A stretch of 64,000 nucleotides of DNA from Rana temporaria (Eukaryota > Chordata > Amphibia > Anura > Ranidae): the NCBI RefSeq assembly GCF_905171775.1, contig NC_053490.1:458259643-458323642 (forward strand), in the 5' to 3' direction. The stretch's first letter is position 1. Each line of letters opens with the position of its first letter. The notes beneath the pieces were generated by a model. The model was not told the origin of the DNA. It searched no databases and saw nothing but the letters and a program-made list of their open reading frames with translations. The position numbers were made by a program, and so were the translations under genes. Below, one piece after another: positions 44,488 to 56,325 of the stretch.

Positions 44488-45532
44488 GGTAGATTCAGAA
44501 AGAGTTAGGCCGGCTCTACAGATAAGCCGACCTAACTCTGAATCTGCACCGACCTATGTTTAAGTGTATTCTCTAACAGAGATACACTTAAACATATCTA
44601 AGGCCTTGTACACACGAGAGGATATCCGCTGGAAACGGTCCGCCGGACCGTTTCCAGCGGATAAATCCTCTGGCGGATTTGGATCTGATCGCTGTATCAT
44701 TACGACGCATGCGAGGGATGGGAGCGAACGGACTGATCCGGTGAGTCTGTACAGACGACCGGATCAGTCCGCTGGACTGGATTCAAGCGGATAGATTTCT
44801 TCGCATGCTAAGAAATTTTTATCCGCTGGGAATCTGTCGGCTGGATTTTTATCCGCTGGGAAATGTCCGCTCGGACCTACACACGACCGGATCTATCTGC
44901 TGGAACTGATCCGCGGATCAATCCCAGCGGATAGATCCGGTCATGTGTACGGGGCCTTAGATACGTCGGCTTGCGCCGTCCTATCTTAGATTGCAATGTT
45001 GTTGATGGCCGCTAAATGGCGCTTCCATTGCGGCCGGCGTAGATTATGTAAATGAGCTTGTACGCCGATTCACGAACATACGCGCGGCCGCCGCAGTCTA
45101 ATTACATCATTTTCGTAATGCCTTAGGCGGCCTAAAGTTAGTCCACCTATGAAGTGGAATAACAATGCTAAAGTATGGCCTCCGTTCCCGCCGCGAGGTT
45201 CGAATTTTTTACGTAATTTGCGCAAGTCGTCCGCGAATCGGGAGTTACGTCGTTTACGTCCACGTCGAAATCTATAGGCCCGTACGGCGTACTTAGCCGC
45301 AATGCGCACTGGGAAATGTAGGCGCATGCGCAGTAGCAAAAAACGTCATATGTGAGGTCAAGCCTCATTTCCATACAACACGCCCCCCTCCAACCAATTT
45401 GAATTAGGCCTTACGCCCGCTCGTTTGAGGCTACGCCGCCGTAGATTAGCAGGTAAGTAGATTGAAAATCACTACTAGCCTAGCTAATTTACGGCGATGT
45501 AGCCTAAACAATCCAATCTACCTGAATCTACC
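44488..45532. mobile_element. CpG-rich MITE with ggtagattcag termini, split by another MITE
   Basis: Left ggtagattcagaaag, right complement ggtagattcaggtag. CG-rich interior (tacgcgcggccgccgcag, cgcaagtcgtccgcgaat) shared in part with 13075-13782. Flanking triplets ATA and TAA do not match exactly. Nested element at 44601-44957. Confidence 0.7.
44601..44957. mobile_element. Nested MITE with aggccttgtacacacga termini
   Basis: Left aggccttgtacacacgag and right ccggtcatgtgtacggggcct are inverted. Both are flanked by TA. The interior is made of short palindromes of the type atccgctgg / ccagcggat. Confidence 0.75.
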
Positions 45533-45599
45533 TAATAGGGTACAATTTAATTGGGCTCTGTAATCCATTAATATATCAATAAATATATATTTTTATGGC

Positions 45600-45960
45600 A
45601 ATTGGTGTAAAGCTGGATATATACTAGTAGAATTTTGAACGAAAATCTGTTTGAAAATTCATACAGGAATTCTCTGAACATTCGAATGTCATTCAAAACT
45701 AGTTACAGATTTCATTTGCTTTTAACATTCAATTTTGGAAGGAATGGACTTTGCCGAACGAAACCGTACACTGAGAAGTTCGTATAGTCAAGAAAAAAAA
45801 ATTCATCCTGATCCTTAAAATTCCCTCAAAACTGCAGTTGAAAACGCATATCGTTTTGACCCACTAATGATTTGAAAAATGAACGTTTTGTTTACATCCT
45901 ATACGAAACAACTTGCATACATGTAATGCACATCATTGTGTGAATGAGCACTAGTGTGTA
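45600..45960. repeat. Dispersed repeat shared with 54820-55080
   Basis: Shared words include tttgcttttaacattcaatt (cf. tttgcttttaacatttgatt), gaatggact..cgtacactgagaagttcg and caaaactgcagt. It starts near aaagctggatatatacta. MITE-like; ends not resolved. Confidence 0.5.
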
Positions 45961-46074
45961 GAACAGTTTGTTTTCCTAAATGTATACATTGTATGGCAAG
46001 TTTAGTAGCGGACATTGCGAAGCATAGCTTTCCTTTTATTGAAAATGCATTCACAAAGAACAGTTACATATGCT

Positions 46075-46212
46075 CTTAGATTGTAAGCTCTTAGGAGCAG
46101 GGCCCTCTGATTCCTCCTGGATTAAATTGTATTGTAATTGTACTGTCTGCCCTAATGTTGTAAAGCGCTGTGCAAACTGTTGGCGCTATATACATCCTGT
46201 ATAATAATAATA
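46075..46212 (+). mobile_element. 3' end of a CR1/L2-type LINE with (taa) tail
   Basis: attgtaagctcttaggagc.. ttgtaaagcgctgtgcaaac.. gctatatacatcctgtata followed by ataataataat. Sense-strand partner of 17704-17873. Confidence 0.6.
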
Positions 46213-46689
46213 ATATGGCCCCAAAAGATATATGTACGTATGATAGGTGGCACAAATTTATGAATTCATGCTTTCTCTTTATGTTTTTAGGTTGTCTTTT
46301 TTTTTTTTTTTTTTTTTCTTTTTGTGCAACTCCTCAGGAGCACAGCATTACCTGTTCTGTCTCATTCTCTGAGCCCGATTTCCTAGACTACCATTGTAAG
46401 ACATATGACGGGGTGGATTTAAAGTGTATGTACTTTGGTTAGAGTAGGGAAGAGCTAAAACCCCACAAGGTTGTTTCTAGCTGTCTGTGTCTTGCTGGGA
46501 AGATTTCCCTTTACTCTGTGGCTTAAAGACTCCACAGGAAGTGAGAGGAAATCTCCCCAAAGTGAGGGGAATTCCCATGGCGGTCAGTTGGTAGATCTTT
46601 TGTTCCATCACCTCTTGCTTTAAAGCATTAATAAACTGCGGCTGTTTAACTGCTTGTTCATCGCAGACCCTCTTGTTCTGGGCAGATGT
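46213..46689. other. Intron with a T-run
   Basis: T-run at about 46296-46318. Otherwise unclassified. Confidence 0.35.
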
Positions 46690-47285
46690 CATATGACGTT
46701 GCGCCTTCTTAAGCCACTAGGGGGCGCGCAGGCCCGCCGAGTCACTGGGGACTCAATGCGCGTGCCCGGCAGCCGCGATGGCCGCCAGGCACCCGCGATT
46801 GCCCAGTAACTGAGCAGGACCATGGATCTGTGTGTGTGTGTAAATACTCAGATCCACATCCTTTAGGGAGAGGAGACCGATGGTGTGTCCCTTGTGCATG
46901 GGGACAACCATCGGTCACCTCCCCCACTCAGTCCCCTCCCCCCACAGTAAGGATCACTCCCTAGGGAACACATTAACCCCTTAATCGCCCCCTGGTGTTA
47001 ACCCCTTCCCTGCCAGTCACACGTATACAGTAATCAATGCATTTTTATAGCAGGGATCTCTGTGCTATAAAAAATTTTTTTTTACATTTATACAATCAAT
47101 AAAAACCACAGAGGTGATCAAATACCATCAAAAGAAAGCTCTATTTGTGGGAAAAATATTATCAAAATCATTTAGGTACAGTGTTGCATGACTCCGCAAT
47201 TGTCATTCAAAGTGTGACCGCACTGAAAGCTGAAAAATGTCTTGGGCAGGAAGGGGGTGACAGTGCCCTGTAGGCAAGTGGTTAA
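46690..47285. mobile_element. TTAA MITE family B, copy 4
   Basis: Right end cctgtaggcaagtgg plus TTAA (47282-47285). It shares accccttccctgccagtcac, gaggtgatcaaataccatc and ccgcaattgtcattc with other family B copies. The left end is near ttaagccactagggggcg. Confidence 0.65.
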
Positions 47286-48317
47286 AGGGGAAAAAAAAAC
47301 TGTAAGGCAATTGCATAATTTCTAGTATGCATCACATACTAGCACATTATGAAATTATTTGGAAGGAAGCCCTCTATCACTGTGCTGTCAGCTGAGAGGG
47401 CTGACATTCTCCCCCAGTCTTTCTTCCTGGTTCGCCTGATCCGGATATGTGATTGGCCGGAGCCGTGATGATGTCAATCCCGTTGACGCGTGCCGCAGTT
47501 TCAGGGAACGAAGCTCTGAAGCTCCGACAAGGTATACAGACACACAAGGTCCAGGCTGCTCACGGGTGAGCCGACTTGTACAGCATGACCTCCTCACTGC
47601 AGGGTGCTCGTCCAGTTGCAGCTGAAGCAATAATGAAAAGAAAATCCGGCTGCACGCCAAACTGCGATTCAAATGTCTTTATTCACATAAAACCATGAAG
47701 AACACTACATGTACAAGCAAGGGATGACCAGCGTACAGGTTTCCCACACAAATTGTACTTTAGCAAAGTTATACAGACTAACAAATAATCCTGCGCTCAA
47801 AAGTGATGTGAAGGTAGTGAATATCGCCTAGAAATTCTATGGCATCTAGTAGATGCACAGGCCTTGCTGCCTCCAAGGGTCAGGGGTCACCCAATGGAAA
47901 CACTGTAGAAAAAACGAAGAGGGCACACCAACTGTGTTCATTACCCAAGTGGTGTTTATTGAAATGGAAAAAAAGGAAATATACTCACAAACAAGTAGGT
48001 TATAAAAACGTTTCAAAGTCCACAATAGACACAAATCGACCCGGTCACCAGGACCGTGTCTGCATGCCAGAGAACTTTCCAGACATGTTTGGCGGGGGGG
48101 TCCTTTCCTTCTTCCTCTGAGCCCCGACAAGGTATGCCAGACCTTCAGAGCACATGTGCTGGTGACGTAACTGGCTGCATCCAGGGTGAATATCTCCAAA
48201 ACAGTGCATGTTTAGGAGATATTAATTTTACCTGCAGGTAAGCCTTGTTATAGGATTACCTGTAGGTAAAAGTCGCCAAGCGGGCCTTACTGCCGCTTTT
48301 AATGACAATCCTGAGGT
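47286..48317. other. Intron with unclassified repeats
   Basis: About 48196-48240 (taggagatattaattttacc tgcaggtaagcc) resembles 63505-63560 (gtttcggagatt.. ttacaggtaagcc). Two short frames here show no protein-like features or splice sites. Confidence 0.35.
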
Positions 48318-48320
48318 TTA

Positions 48321-48726
48321 GGCCTCATGCAAACTGGATGTTAAAATAACAAGATAAAAACTCCAGTAGCTTCACAGTAAGTTTTTCAAAATGTTTGCAA
48401 GAGGGTTTTTAGCCTTTTTCCACATTGGCGTGTTTTTTTTTTCCAATGGGTCAAAAACTTCAAATGCTCGCGAGACGCGTTTTTGAGCTTTTATCAGTGT
48501 TTTTTTTTTGTTTTTGTTTTTTTACATTGGAGCATTTTTACAGTTTTTACTATTCCTCTCAGAACCCAGTAGTTTTGCTGGGGGCCAAAAAATGCCCCAG
48601 CCAAAAACTGCTAACAGCCTAGGTGTGCATGGATGCATAGGATAACATGATGGAGAGTTTGACTGTAGAAAAGAACGTCTGAAGCCAAAAACAGCTGCTG
48701 TAAAAATGTCCAGTGTGTATGAGGCC
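48321..48726. mobile_element. PIF/Harbinger-like MITE
   Basis: Left ggcctcatgcaaactgga and right tccagtgtgtatgaggcc are inverted. TTA flanks both sides (48318-48320, 48727-48729). Confidence 0.75.
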
Positions 48727-48729
48727 TTA

Positions 48730-49259
48730 AAATGTTCACTTTCTGTCCCTGTGGCAATGGTCACAAGGACTAATAGAGTAGTAAATATCCCCAGCTTGAC
48801 AGAGGGCCTAACCTCTTCCCCACACTAAAATTAAATTTCCATACTGGATCAGTGCACAACAAACAATTTTCTGTGTGCCCCATTAACACCACGTTAGTGT
48901 GACGTATGGTGGCGATTTTGGTTTTTACACTTCCAATAAAGTTTGAAAAATAAATAACTTGTAAACAGTACCTTGTAAAAAGCAAGGCAATGCTCGTCGC
49001 TACTGCTATACAGCAGACACGCTAAAACTAGTTTTAATGGAATGAGCTACTGGTTGATGATAGAAATGTTCAGTGTCTTCTCTTTCTTTTACCAATACGG
49101 TCGACTTCATGACGTTTAGGTTTCATTCACCTGAGCAGTAGCGGTGCATTCCCCTCTATCGCCGCTGCCACCCCCTATTCAGTCACCCGGCCCCTTTTTG
49201 GGAGCCGGATGCCTGAATTACAACGGCGGGGGGGTGTTTTTGAAGCACCTGATTAAAGC
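48730..49259. other. Intron, nothing recognised
   Basis: No element ends or coding region supported. Confidence 0.35.
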
Positions 49260-49705
49260 CATAGGCTCTAATAGGCGTCAAAAAAGGTAAACGGCGAGCT
49301 CCATGCTTGTGTTAGAAACGTGCTTTCCTAAAACTGAACCGCCTCTCTGCCAATCAGGTTCTCGGGTTCTGTTACCCATCACCTGATTGGCTGAAACGAC
49401 AGGTGCTGTGATTGGACACCTATCGGGCGTCCAATAATAGTAGAGGACGGGAGTAGAGGAGAATAGGAGAAGACATTGAGGACATAAAGGACACCGCTCA
49501 CCACTGTCGCACGCTGCCCCATGACAGGGTATGTGACGGGCGGACTGGCAGGGGGGCACAGTGATGGCGTTTGATGGGGCACAGTGACAGCGCATGATTG
49601 CACATTGGCTGTTTTGACGGGGGTTCTTTTTGCAAATGTTTTAGTTTGTTTGCGCCCCCCCAAAGAATTTTGAGCACCAGCCACCACTGCACCCGATAGT
49701 ATTGA
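49260..49705. repeat. Dispersed repeat shared with 36430-36800
   Basis: Reverse-orientation partner: gattggcagagagg-type words (complement), ccaatcaggt, gaggagaataggagaagac, and the end ttttgagcaccagccacc. Confidence 0.6.
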
Positions 49706-51100
49706 TCCATACACCTATGTGAAGGACAGTCTTTACCTGCGCAGGAGGCACAGCTGTTCTGTACAGACTCATACAGGCAGCATGTTCAAATCAATGACAC
49801 CGATCTTCGCGAAGCCACCTGTACATCCTGTCTGGTTGAATGTGATCTTCATTTGATAAAACATTGTTTATCATAATTGCTTTTTTTTTTTTTGTTAATT
49901 TTTTTTTACCTTTTTACATCCTCTGTTGCGTGTCAATTCTGCTGCTCTCTTGCAGATAAATCATGTCTATATGCATACATTCTAGTGATGGCTGCATTGG
50001 ATTTCTGAAGGCTTGTTGCCTGATGGTGACCGTTTTTATGTAATTTGTGTTGAAAAGTTCACTTGTAAGTCTCCATTGGAAGCCCCTGTACAATGGTTGA
50101 CAACCCAAGGAGCACAATTATCTTGTTAATACTTACATGAGGTTGTAGTGTTGGGTTTATCTTTGCTTTTACATCTCCCCTTCTAATCTCGATCATATAT
50201 AATAACCTCGGTGCAGTTTCAGATGTCATAGCATAACACAGCTGAGCACTTGTAAATAAAAACCTCTGGCCCTCATGAATCGTTGGGAATTTTGTTCACA
50301 TTCTTTAATTTGCTAGTCAAGATGATGCAAAGCCGGAGGAAACAGCTCGTCTCCTGCTGGCTCCCTGTAATCCCAAAGCTGAGCGGTCATCGACAACAAA
50401 TTTCCTGGTTTATGGGGTCAGCTTAATGATTAACAACTGTCCCATCCTCGGAAACGGAGACCAAAAAAAAAAAAAGTTGATGTGAACTGATGTCCTCTAT
50501 ACTGCGTAATACTCAATCACAAGTACCTTTTGGGAATGCTGTGAACTCGGTATTGTGGCCAGTGCCATGGCATTTCACCCATGATCCCTGCCTGGAAGAA
50601 ATGATCAATCATCGGCCTGAACTCTGACCCTTCCCTTCAACACAGACCAAGCGACCAATGCCATGACATCGGTATCAGTATCTGGATTTTTTTAACTGCA
50701 TTTTTTTTTTTTTTTTTATTGATCAATTTGTAAAGCTGGTGTAATGCTTGGTGAAATCTGTGAATTTGTGTTTGACATAATTCAAATAAAATTGGGTATT
50801 GTTTGTCTGTTGTGTGACCTGTACATTTTATAAGAAGTTGGGCTGTGCATTATATAGAACACATTTGTAAATCCCATGTGGTCACTATTGGGGCATCATA
50901 TTGAACATGCTAACCTGAACCTGCTTCACTCTTCCAGTTCCAAGAGATACATATTTACTCTAAATGCAATGCTTCTACTTAGGACAGGGTGCTAGTCAGT
51001 GTTTTGTTTAGATGTTGGATGTCTTATGCTGGCCATACATGCACAGAATTTTAGCTGAAACTGGTTATTTTCGGAAAGATTGTTCGACATTCGCGCTATA
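49706..51100. other. Unique-looking intron
   Basis: Apart from T/A homopolymers (about 49881-49907, 50462-50474, 50702-50717) no repeats were recognised. About 51030-51060 carries the dispersed word ctggccatacatgcac. No exon supported. Confidence 0.4.
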
Positions 51101-51471
51101 AGGCCGCTTTTTCATCCATCCGTTTATGGATAAAATGGGTACATACATTGATCCCTATGAGATGGCGGGTGTCAGCGGATGAACGTCCGCTGACACCCGA
51201 TCTCATCAGTGTCCGCAATTCTCCGATTCTGCAGACGGAGGAAAACCCTATTTTTCTATCCGTCTGTGGATCGGATGAACACAGACGGCCCGTGTTCATC
51301 CGATCCCCCCCATAGGGGAGAGCGGAGATCCGACAGGGCGGTCCCTGCACAGTGTGCCGGGACCGCCCTGTCATCTGCCGGCTCAGCGGGGATCAATGGA
51401 GCGATCCCCGCTGAGCAAGCGGAGGTTCACGGGGCGGATCATCATGGATTCGTCCCGTGTGAAAGGGCCCT
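51101..51471. mobile_element. MITE with agggccctttcac-type termini, copy 2
   Basis: The right end on the minus strand is agggccctttcacacggg; the left end is the diverged aggccgctttttcatcc. TA on both sides. Interior palindromes ggatgaacacagacgg / cccgtgttcatccgatc and gggaccgccctgtc as in 17874-18265. Confidence 0.7.
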
Positions 51472-51690
51472 TACAGTTTCAACTAAAGTGTGTGTATATA
51501 TGTATGTAATAAAACTAACATCTAAGCGACTGTGCTTGGATTGATCTGTTGTAGCTATATCATAGTTTTGTGGATTGTAGCAGCCTAGCTTTATGAATAT
51601 ACAGCAAGTTTCAGAGATTTAATTTTCTTTGCGGATCTTCAAAGTGATTGTTTTGTTATTGTAACCTACCCATAAATATGTACTTTCTTA

Positions 51691-51945
51691 GAGCCGGTTC
51701 ACACTGGGGCGACTCGTCAGGGGACTCAGTCGCCTAAAAAGTCGTGTCCCATTCTATTCATCAGAACCGTTTTAATAGGAGCAACGCAAGTCGCTCCGAC
51801 TTAGAAAAAGGTTCTTGTACGATTTCGGGGGCGACTTGCATTGACTTCTATACAGAAGTCATTTTGCAAGTCGCCTCTGAAGTCGTCTTCAGGACGCCTT
51901 GCCCAGTCGCCCCTGAAGTCATGCCGCCCCTGTGTGAACCGGCTC
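51691..51945. mobile_element. MITE with gagccggttcacactgg termini, intact copy
   Basis: Starts gagccggttcacactgggg and ends cccctgtgtgaaccggctc, a near-perfect inverted pair. TA flanks (TTA left, TAA right). Confidence 0.82.
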
Positions 51946-51948
51946 TAA

Positions 51949-52561
51949 TACAGGCTGGTCTATTACTATATCCTCAGTGTCTTTTTTTTTTTTTTTCTCT
52001 TGCCTTGTGCTGCCTTACCACTTCCCACGAGGTTCCTCTAATAACTTTTTAGACCCAACGCCCTTATTGTCTCCATGTATGCCTGATATAGTTGAAGTGT
52101 TTGGGACAGCACCGTGTCTTTATCTCTGTATTGCTTTTCCCATATTGCTGAATGGAATGTCTGTTATATTGCCGTATTCATATCTAATTTCAAACATGTT
52201 TGTATCAACTATTATGTAGGAAGAAAACCACTCTCTTCACCGGGACATGCATTTTATTGCGTGATAGAGAGATTGAGAGAACCTTGCCAGCGCTTACACC
52301 TCTCTTCTATATCTATGATACAGCCAAGTAAGGGCTGTCTGCTTTACATGTGCTAATAGTATACTGGGGATATATTGGGCACAGATGCAATGTGATACTG
52401 AGAAGGTGGAAAGACCTTAAAATAAATTGGGGGAGACTATAGTAAGCACATTAAAAAGTGAATACCTCTTTATGGATGTGAGCTAAAACAGCTGCCCTTG
52501 ACTCAACTGAAGCCCTCTTGCAGGGAAGGTACCAACAGCCATTGCTTTATATATTTACGGT
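51949..52561. other. Intron, nothing recognised
   Basis: T-run at about 51982-51996. Otherwise unclassified. Confidence 0.35.
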
Positions 52562-52569
52562 GTATAGAT

Positions 52570-53282
52570 CAGCCTTTCTCAACCATTTATCCCAAAGAAA
52601 ACCCTTGAAATGTTCAGGTCTCTAAACACTTATGCTAATCTGAAGTCATCAAGGGTCAATGGGATGAATGGCCCTTACATTAGTGGTCAATAGGGCTCCC
52701 CCCCCTTACAATAGCAGACGTAATGACACCCTCAAAGAACTAAAAAGATCTTTGGTGCCATACCACAGCGCTGACTCTGCTTAGTGACGTGGGACCCAGA
52801 ATACGGTGACCACATTTCCAAACTACCATTCAGGGACACCCACCCCCCTTCCCAAAAATCAGCTTGTGCTGTAACGAATCACAGCACAGTGATTGGACAC
52901 AAGACGTGGGATTTATGATTTCTCCAATCACAAACAGGGGGCGGGGACTGTGCTCCTTCAGGCATTCCCAGCCAGGACACGTACTGTCAGTGAGTAAAGC
53001 GGTCATGTGGCGGCCTTTTTTGGGGGCATTAGTTTGGCTTGGGGGGGGGGGGGGGGGTGGCTGTGTCAGTTTCATTCCGGGACACTGTATTGTCCTGGAA
53101 TGAAGGTGCCCGGGACAGACCTGCAAAATGCGGGACTGTCCCGGGCAATCCGGGACACATGATCACCCTAATCCAGAACCATGTAGACACCATCAGATGA
53201 GAGGACAATCCGCCACAGCTCAAAGAACCCCTAGCAACCTCTGGAATACTAAGGTTCCGTGAAAATCTGGTTGAAATAGCTG
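52570..53282. mobile_element. hAT-type MITE interrupted by a second hAT MITE
   Basis: Starts cagcctttctcaacc; the right end on the minus strand is cagctatttcaacc. Flanks gtatagat and gtctggat share six of eight bases. The element at 52802-53170 is nested inside. Confidence 0.65.
52802..53170. mobile_element. Nested hAT-type MITE with tacggtgacca terminus
   Basis: Left tacggtgaccacat and right complement tagggtgatcatgtg. Flanked by acccagaa / atccagaa (seven of eight). Contains a long G-run at about 53040-53057 and cgggactgtcccggg palindromes. Confidence 0.78.
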
Positions 53283-53916
53283 GTCTGGATAGTAACAGAG
53301 TTTTTTGTTTTTTTACCAGTATGGCAAACTTTCAGATATTTGGTGTGATGTCCATGTTTAGTCACGCAGATCATTGATCAGAGTTGTATTTGACAACTTT
53401 AAAAAAAAAAACCTCACTCCATGCTCTTTGAGGCTGCAGCAGCCAGCTACAAATGACAGGCAAACAATGGGGGCTTTTCCACTCTGAGCATGAACTACAA
53501 GTTTAAATCTTGATGCACTTAACATAAAAAATAAAAATATTGCCCCACTTTCCGTCATTCTGTTGAACAATATATGGCATGCACACTGGTATGTTTGGAC
53601 TATGTTTAGTACACTATGCACTTAAAATGCTCGGACATGTCTAAGTCAAATGATATCATGGATTGACTTGAGTAGGCGAACGCTCTAATCTGTTGCACTG
53701 CAAACACCAACCAGTAGTAGCACAAAGGAGGACACAACACCTACGTAGTTTTGACAGTAGGAACATAAAATGCGACAATGGGTAGAGTGCAATGATCAAT
53801 ACATCCTGGGTGTTTTGGTTTTCTTCATCTTTCACATCCTCATTGCTTTTTAGGCCGCTGCCTTGCAGCACTGTGTTCCTAGGTTCAGTTTCCAGCAAGC
53901 ACATCATCTAAGTTTG
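53283..53916. other. Intron, nothing recognised
   Basis: No repeats with ends; no exon supported. Confidence 0.35.
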
Positions 53917-53924
53917 CCCTAGAA

Positions 53925-54060
53925 CTATGATGGTGAACCTTGGCACCCCAGATGTTTTGGAACTACACTTCCCATGATGCATAACTATACTGCAGAGTGC
54001 ATGAGCATTATGGGAAATGTAGTTCCAAAACATCTGGGGTGCCAAGGTTTGCCACTACTG
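53925..54060. mobile_element. 136-bp foldback hAT MITE, copy 2
   Basis: Reverse-orientation copy of 35154-35291 (ggtgaaccttggcacccc .. ggggtgccaaggtttgcc). Exact 8-bp duplication ccctagaa (53917-53924, 54061-54068). Confidence 0.92.
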
Positions 54061-54110
54061 CCCTAGAATATACATTTCCAGCAAGCACATAATCTGGGTT
54101 TGCCCTAGAA

Positions 54111-54643
54111 CAGTGGTCTCCAAACTGCGGCTCGGGGCCCGGTTGCGGCCCTTTACTTGCTGTTATCTGGCCCTTGGGGCATTATTCCCCCCCCCCCCCA
54201 CTGACTGCAACTAATGATAGGGCACTATTCCTCCCACTGACACCAACAATGGGGTACTATCGCAGACACCAATAGTACGGCAGTATTCCTACCACTGACT
54301 CCAATAATGGGACACTATTCCTCCCAACGATGAGGCATTATTACTACCACAGACACCAATGATGGGGCACTATTAATCCTATTGACACGAACAATGGAGT
54401 ACAAATACTACCACTGATACCAATGATGGGACACTATTCCTCCCATTGATGCAATGATGGGGCAGTATTCCTCCCATTGATAGCAATGATGGGGCAAATT
54501 CCTCCCCCTAATATTATTCAAGGGGAACGGTTTACTCCTATGGACGCCAGGACATTTTCTACTCCCACCGGCCACAGTCCGGCCCTCCTAAAGTTTGAAG
54601 GACAGTAAATTGGCCCTTTGTTCAAGAAGTTTGGAGACCCCTG
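54111..54643. mobile_element. hAT-type element of the cagtggtctccaaact family, copy 2
   Basis: Starts cagtggtctccaaactgcgg and ends agtttggagacccctg. Flanked by ccctagaa (54103-54110) and ccctaaaa (54644-54651). Most of the interior is degenerate minisatellite (ggggcactattcctcccac, about 30-45 bp per unit). Confidence 0.85.
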
Positions 54644-54651
54644 CCCTAAAA

Positions 54652-55759
54652 TATACATTGTTTTTGAGCTTAGATTGTAGTTTTCAACAGGGGAAGGGCG
54701 GCTGTGAACAGCTGGGTTTGTAACTATGCCTCAAACCTCCAAGAAAAGCTACAGTGTGTAAAGAGCCCCCAAAACTTTACAATCTATGCTGGTAAAAGTG
54801 TTCATACCTTGGTAGAAACTTTTGTTGTGCTAGATTTCATCAGTGGCATTTCTGTGGAATTTGGAATTATGGTTCTCCTTTATCACTTTCATTTCAGCAA
54901 TTTATTTGCTTTTAACATTTGATTTTGAAATGAATGGAATTCGGAATGAAAACCTTATACACTGTTAGAAATTTGTTTATGGAAAACAAATTCCATACTG
55001 CGCCTTAGAATTTTCTCATCACTGCAGTCTAAAATGACCATCGATTTGACCACACCAAAGATTAGAAAATGGAAAGAATACTCCTAAAACCAAAAAGAGA
55101 ACATTAAATGCAGGTGAAGCATTTTCCGCAGCCTGTATGGGGTTAGTCATTGTTTACCTCCACTACACCAGCCACACATGTATGTATCCGTCACACTTCT
55201 AAAGAATAATGTAAATCCAGGGCATGTCTTCAGATACCGGACTGATGGCCATTATTCTCTAACTGCACATGATACATCTTCAGTACAATCTGCTGCAGCC
55301 AGAGAGAAGGTAAAGACACACAAACGCCACGTAGGCTACAGGTGATGTTGTTGCATCACCTATGTAAGAGGTCTGTGTTACAGTTGGAAAGTTTGATGCA
55401 AGAGCAAGGGGGAAAGGCCAATATTAGGCTTATTTTTATTTGTATGGATGTTGGGGAGATTCACCCTTTGTGTGTCCTGGTGGCAATTGTCAGTAGGACA
55501 GAATGTGATGGCAATTCTAAAACTTTACAGTTGCACAGGAACATGAGGTGAGAGGAAACCTTCCAATAGAGAGGATTTCCATACATTATAGTGCGATATC
55601 CTCTCACTTCCTGTTTGTGTCTGTAAAGCCTAGTGCACATGGGTAGAATGTCGGCAGCCTCAATAAAAAAAATAGTGCTGTGTACCTAGATTTAGACCAG
55701 GAAACAAGTGTAACACATAAAGGGTTTTGGGGGTGAACCATGCAAGAGTCTTTCTGTAC
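54652..55759. other. Intron with a dispersed repeat
   Basis: About 54820-55080 is related to 45600-45960. The remainder is unclassified; no exon supported. Confidence 0.35.
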
Positions 55760-56174
55760 TTAAATTGGAGGTCCACCCTAAAAAAAAATAGCCAAAAAGG
55801 CTACAGAAAATTATATATATTTTTTTTTATACTTGCCCTAAGTGGCTGTTACTAGGCAGATCTCCTGATCTGCCACTTCCTTGTCCGCAGTGGGTCTTCT
55901 TTCTTCTCCCTGTCGCGCTGCCTCCTGGGGAATGTACAGCGCTGTCTACTGGGACCGTGTGTGTGTGTGTGTGTGTGCGCGTGTGCCAGGAGACATCCGC
56001 CCATTCACATAGTGCCGCACGGCTCACAAATGCGCAGTAGGGAATCAGGGAGTGAAGTCGCAACACTTCACTTCTTGATGCCCTCACTGAGGATGGCGGT
56101 GGGGCAGCAGAGACCCGAGCAGTTGCTCGGCTTCAGCATCGCGGGCACCCTGGACAGGTAAGTGTCCTTTTTAA
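55760..56174. mobile_element. TTAA MITE family A, truncated copy
   Basis: TTAA at 55760, ggaggtccaccc, and the shared right part gcgggcaccctggacaggta also found at 25060-25080. Contains a (gt)n tract (55953-55985). Confidence 0.6.
55953..55985. repeat. GT microsatellite
   Basis: About ten GT units degrading into gcgcgtgtg. Confidence 0.9.
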
Positions 56175-56192
56175 AAGTCAGCAGCTACAGTG

Positions 56193-56325
56193 TTTGTGCC
56201 ACTTTGTGTTGGTTTATCACATAAAACCCGAATAAAATACATTTACCTTTTTTTGTTTGTAACATGACAAAATGCAGAAAAATTTCAAGGGGGTATGAAT
56301 ACTTTTTCAAGGCACTGTGTAGTGC
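56193..56325. mobile_element. Tc1-type terminal fragment
   Basis: ggggtatgaatactttttca followed by aggcactgtgt is the inverted-terminal-repeat style end common to vertebrate Tc1 elements. The upstream gtttatcacataaaaccc is the usual 3' non-coding sequence of that family. Confidence 0.55.

Noticed and set aside
47388..48199. Short frames between 47.4 and 48.2 kb considered as exons
   Set aside because: No paired splice sites and no recognisable protein sequence; likely repeat-derived.
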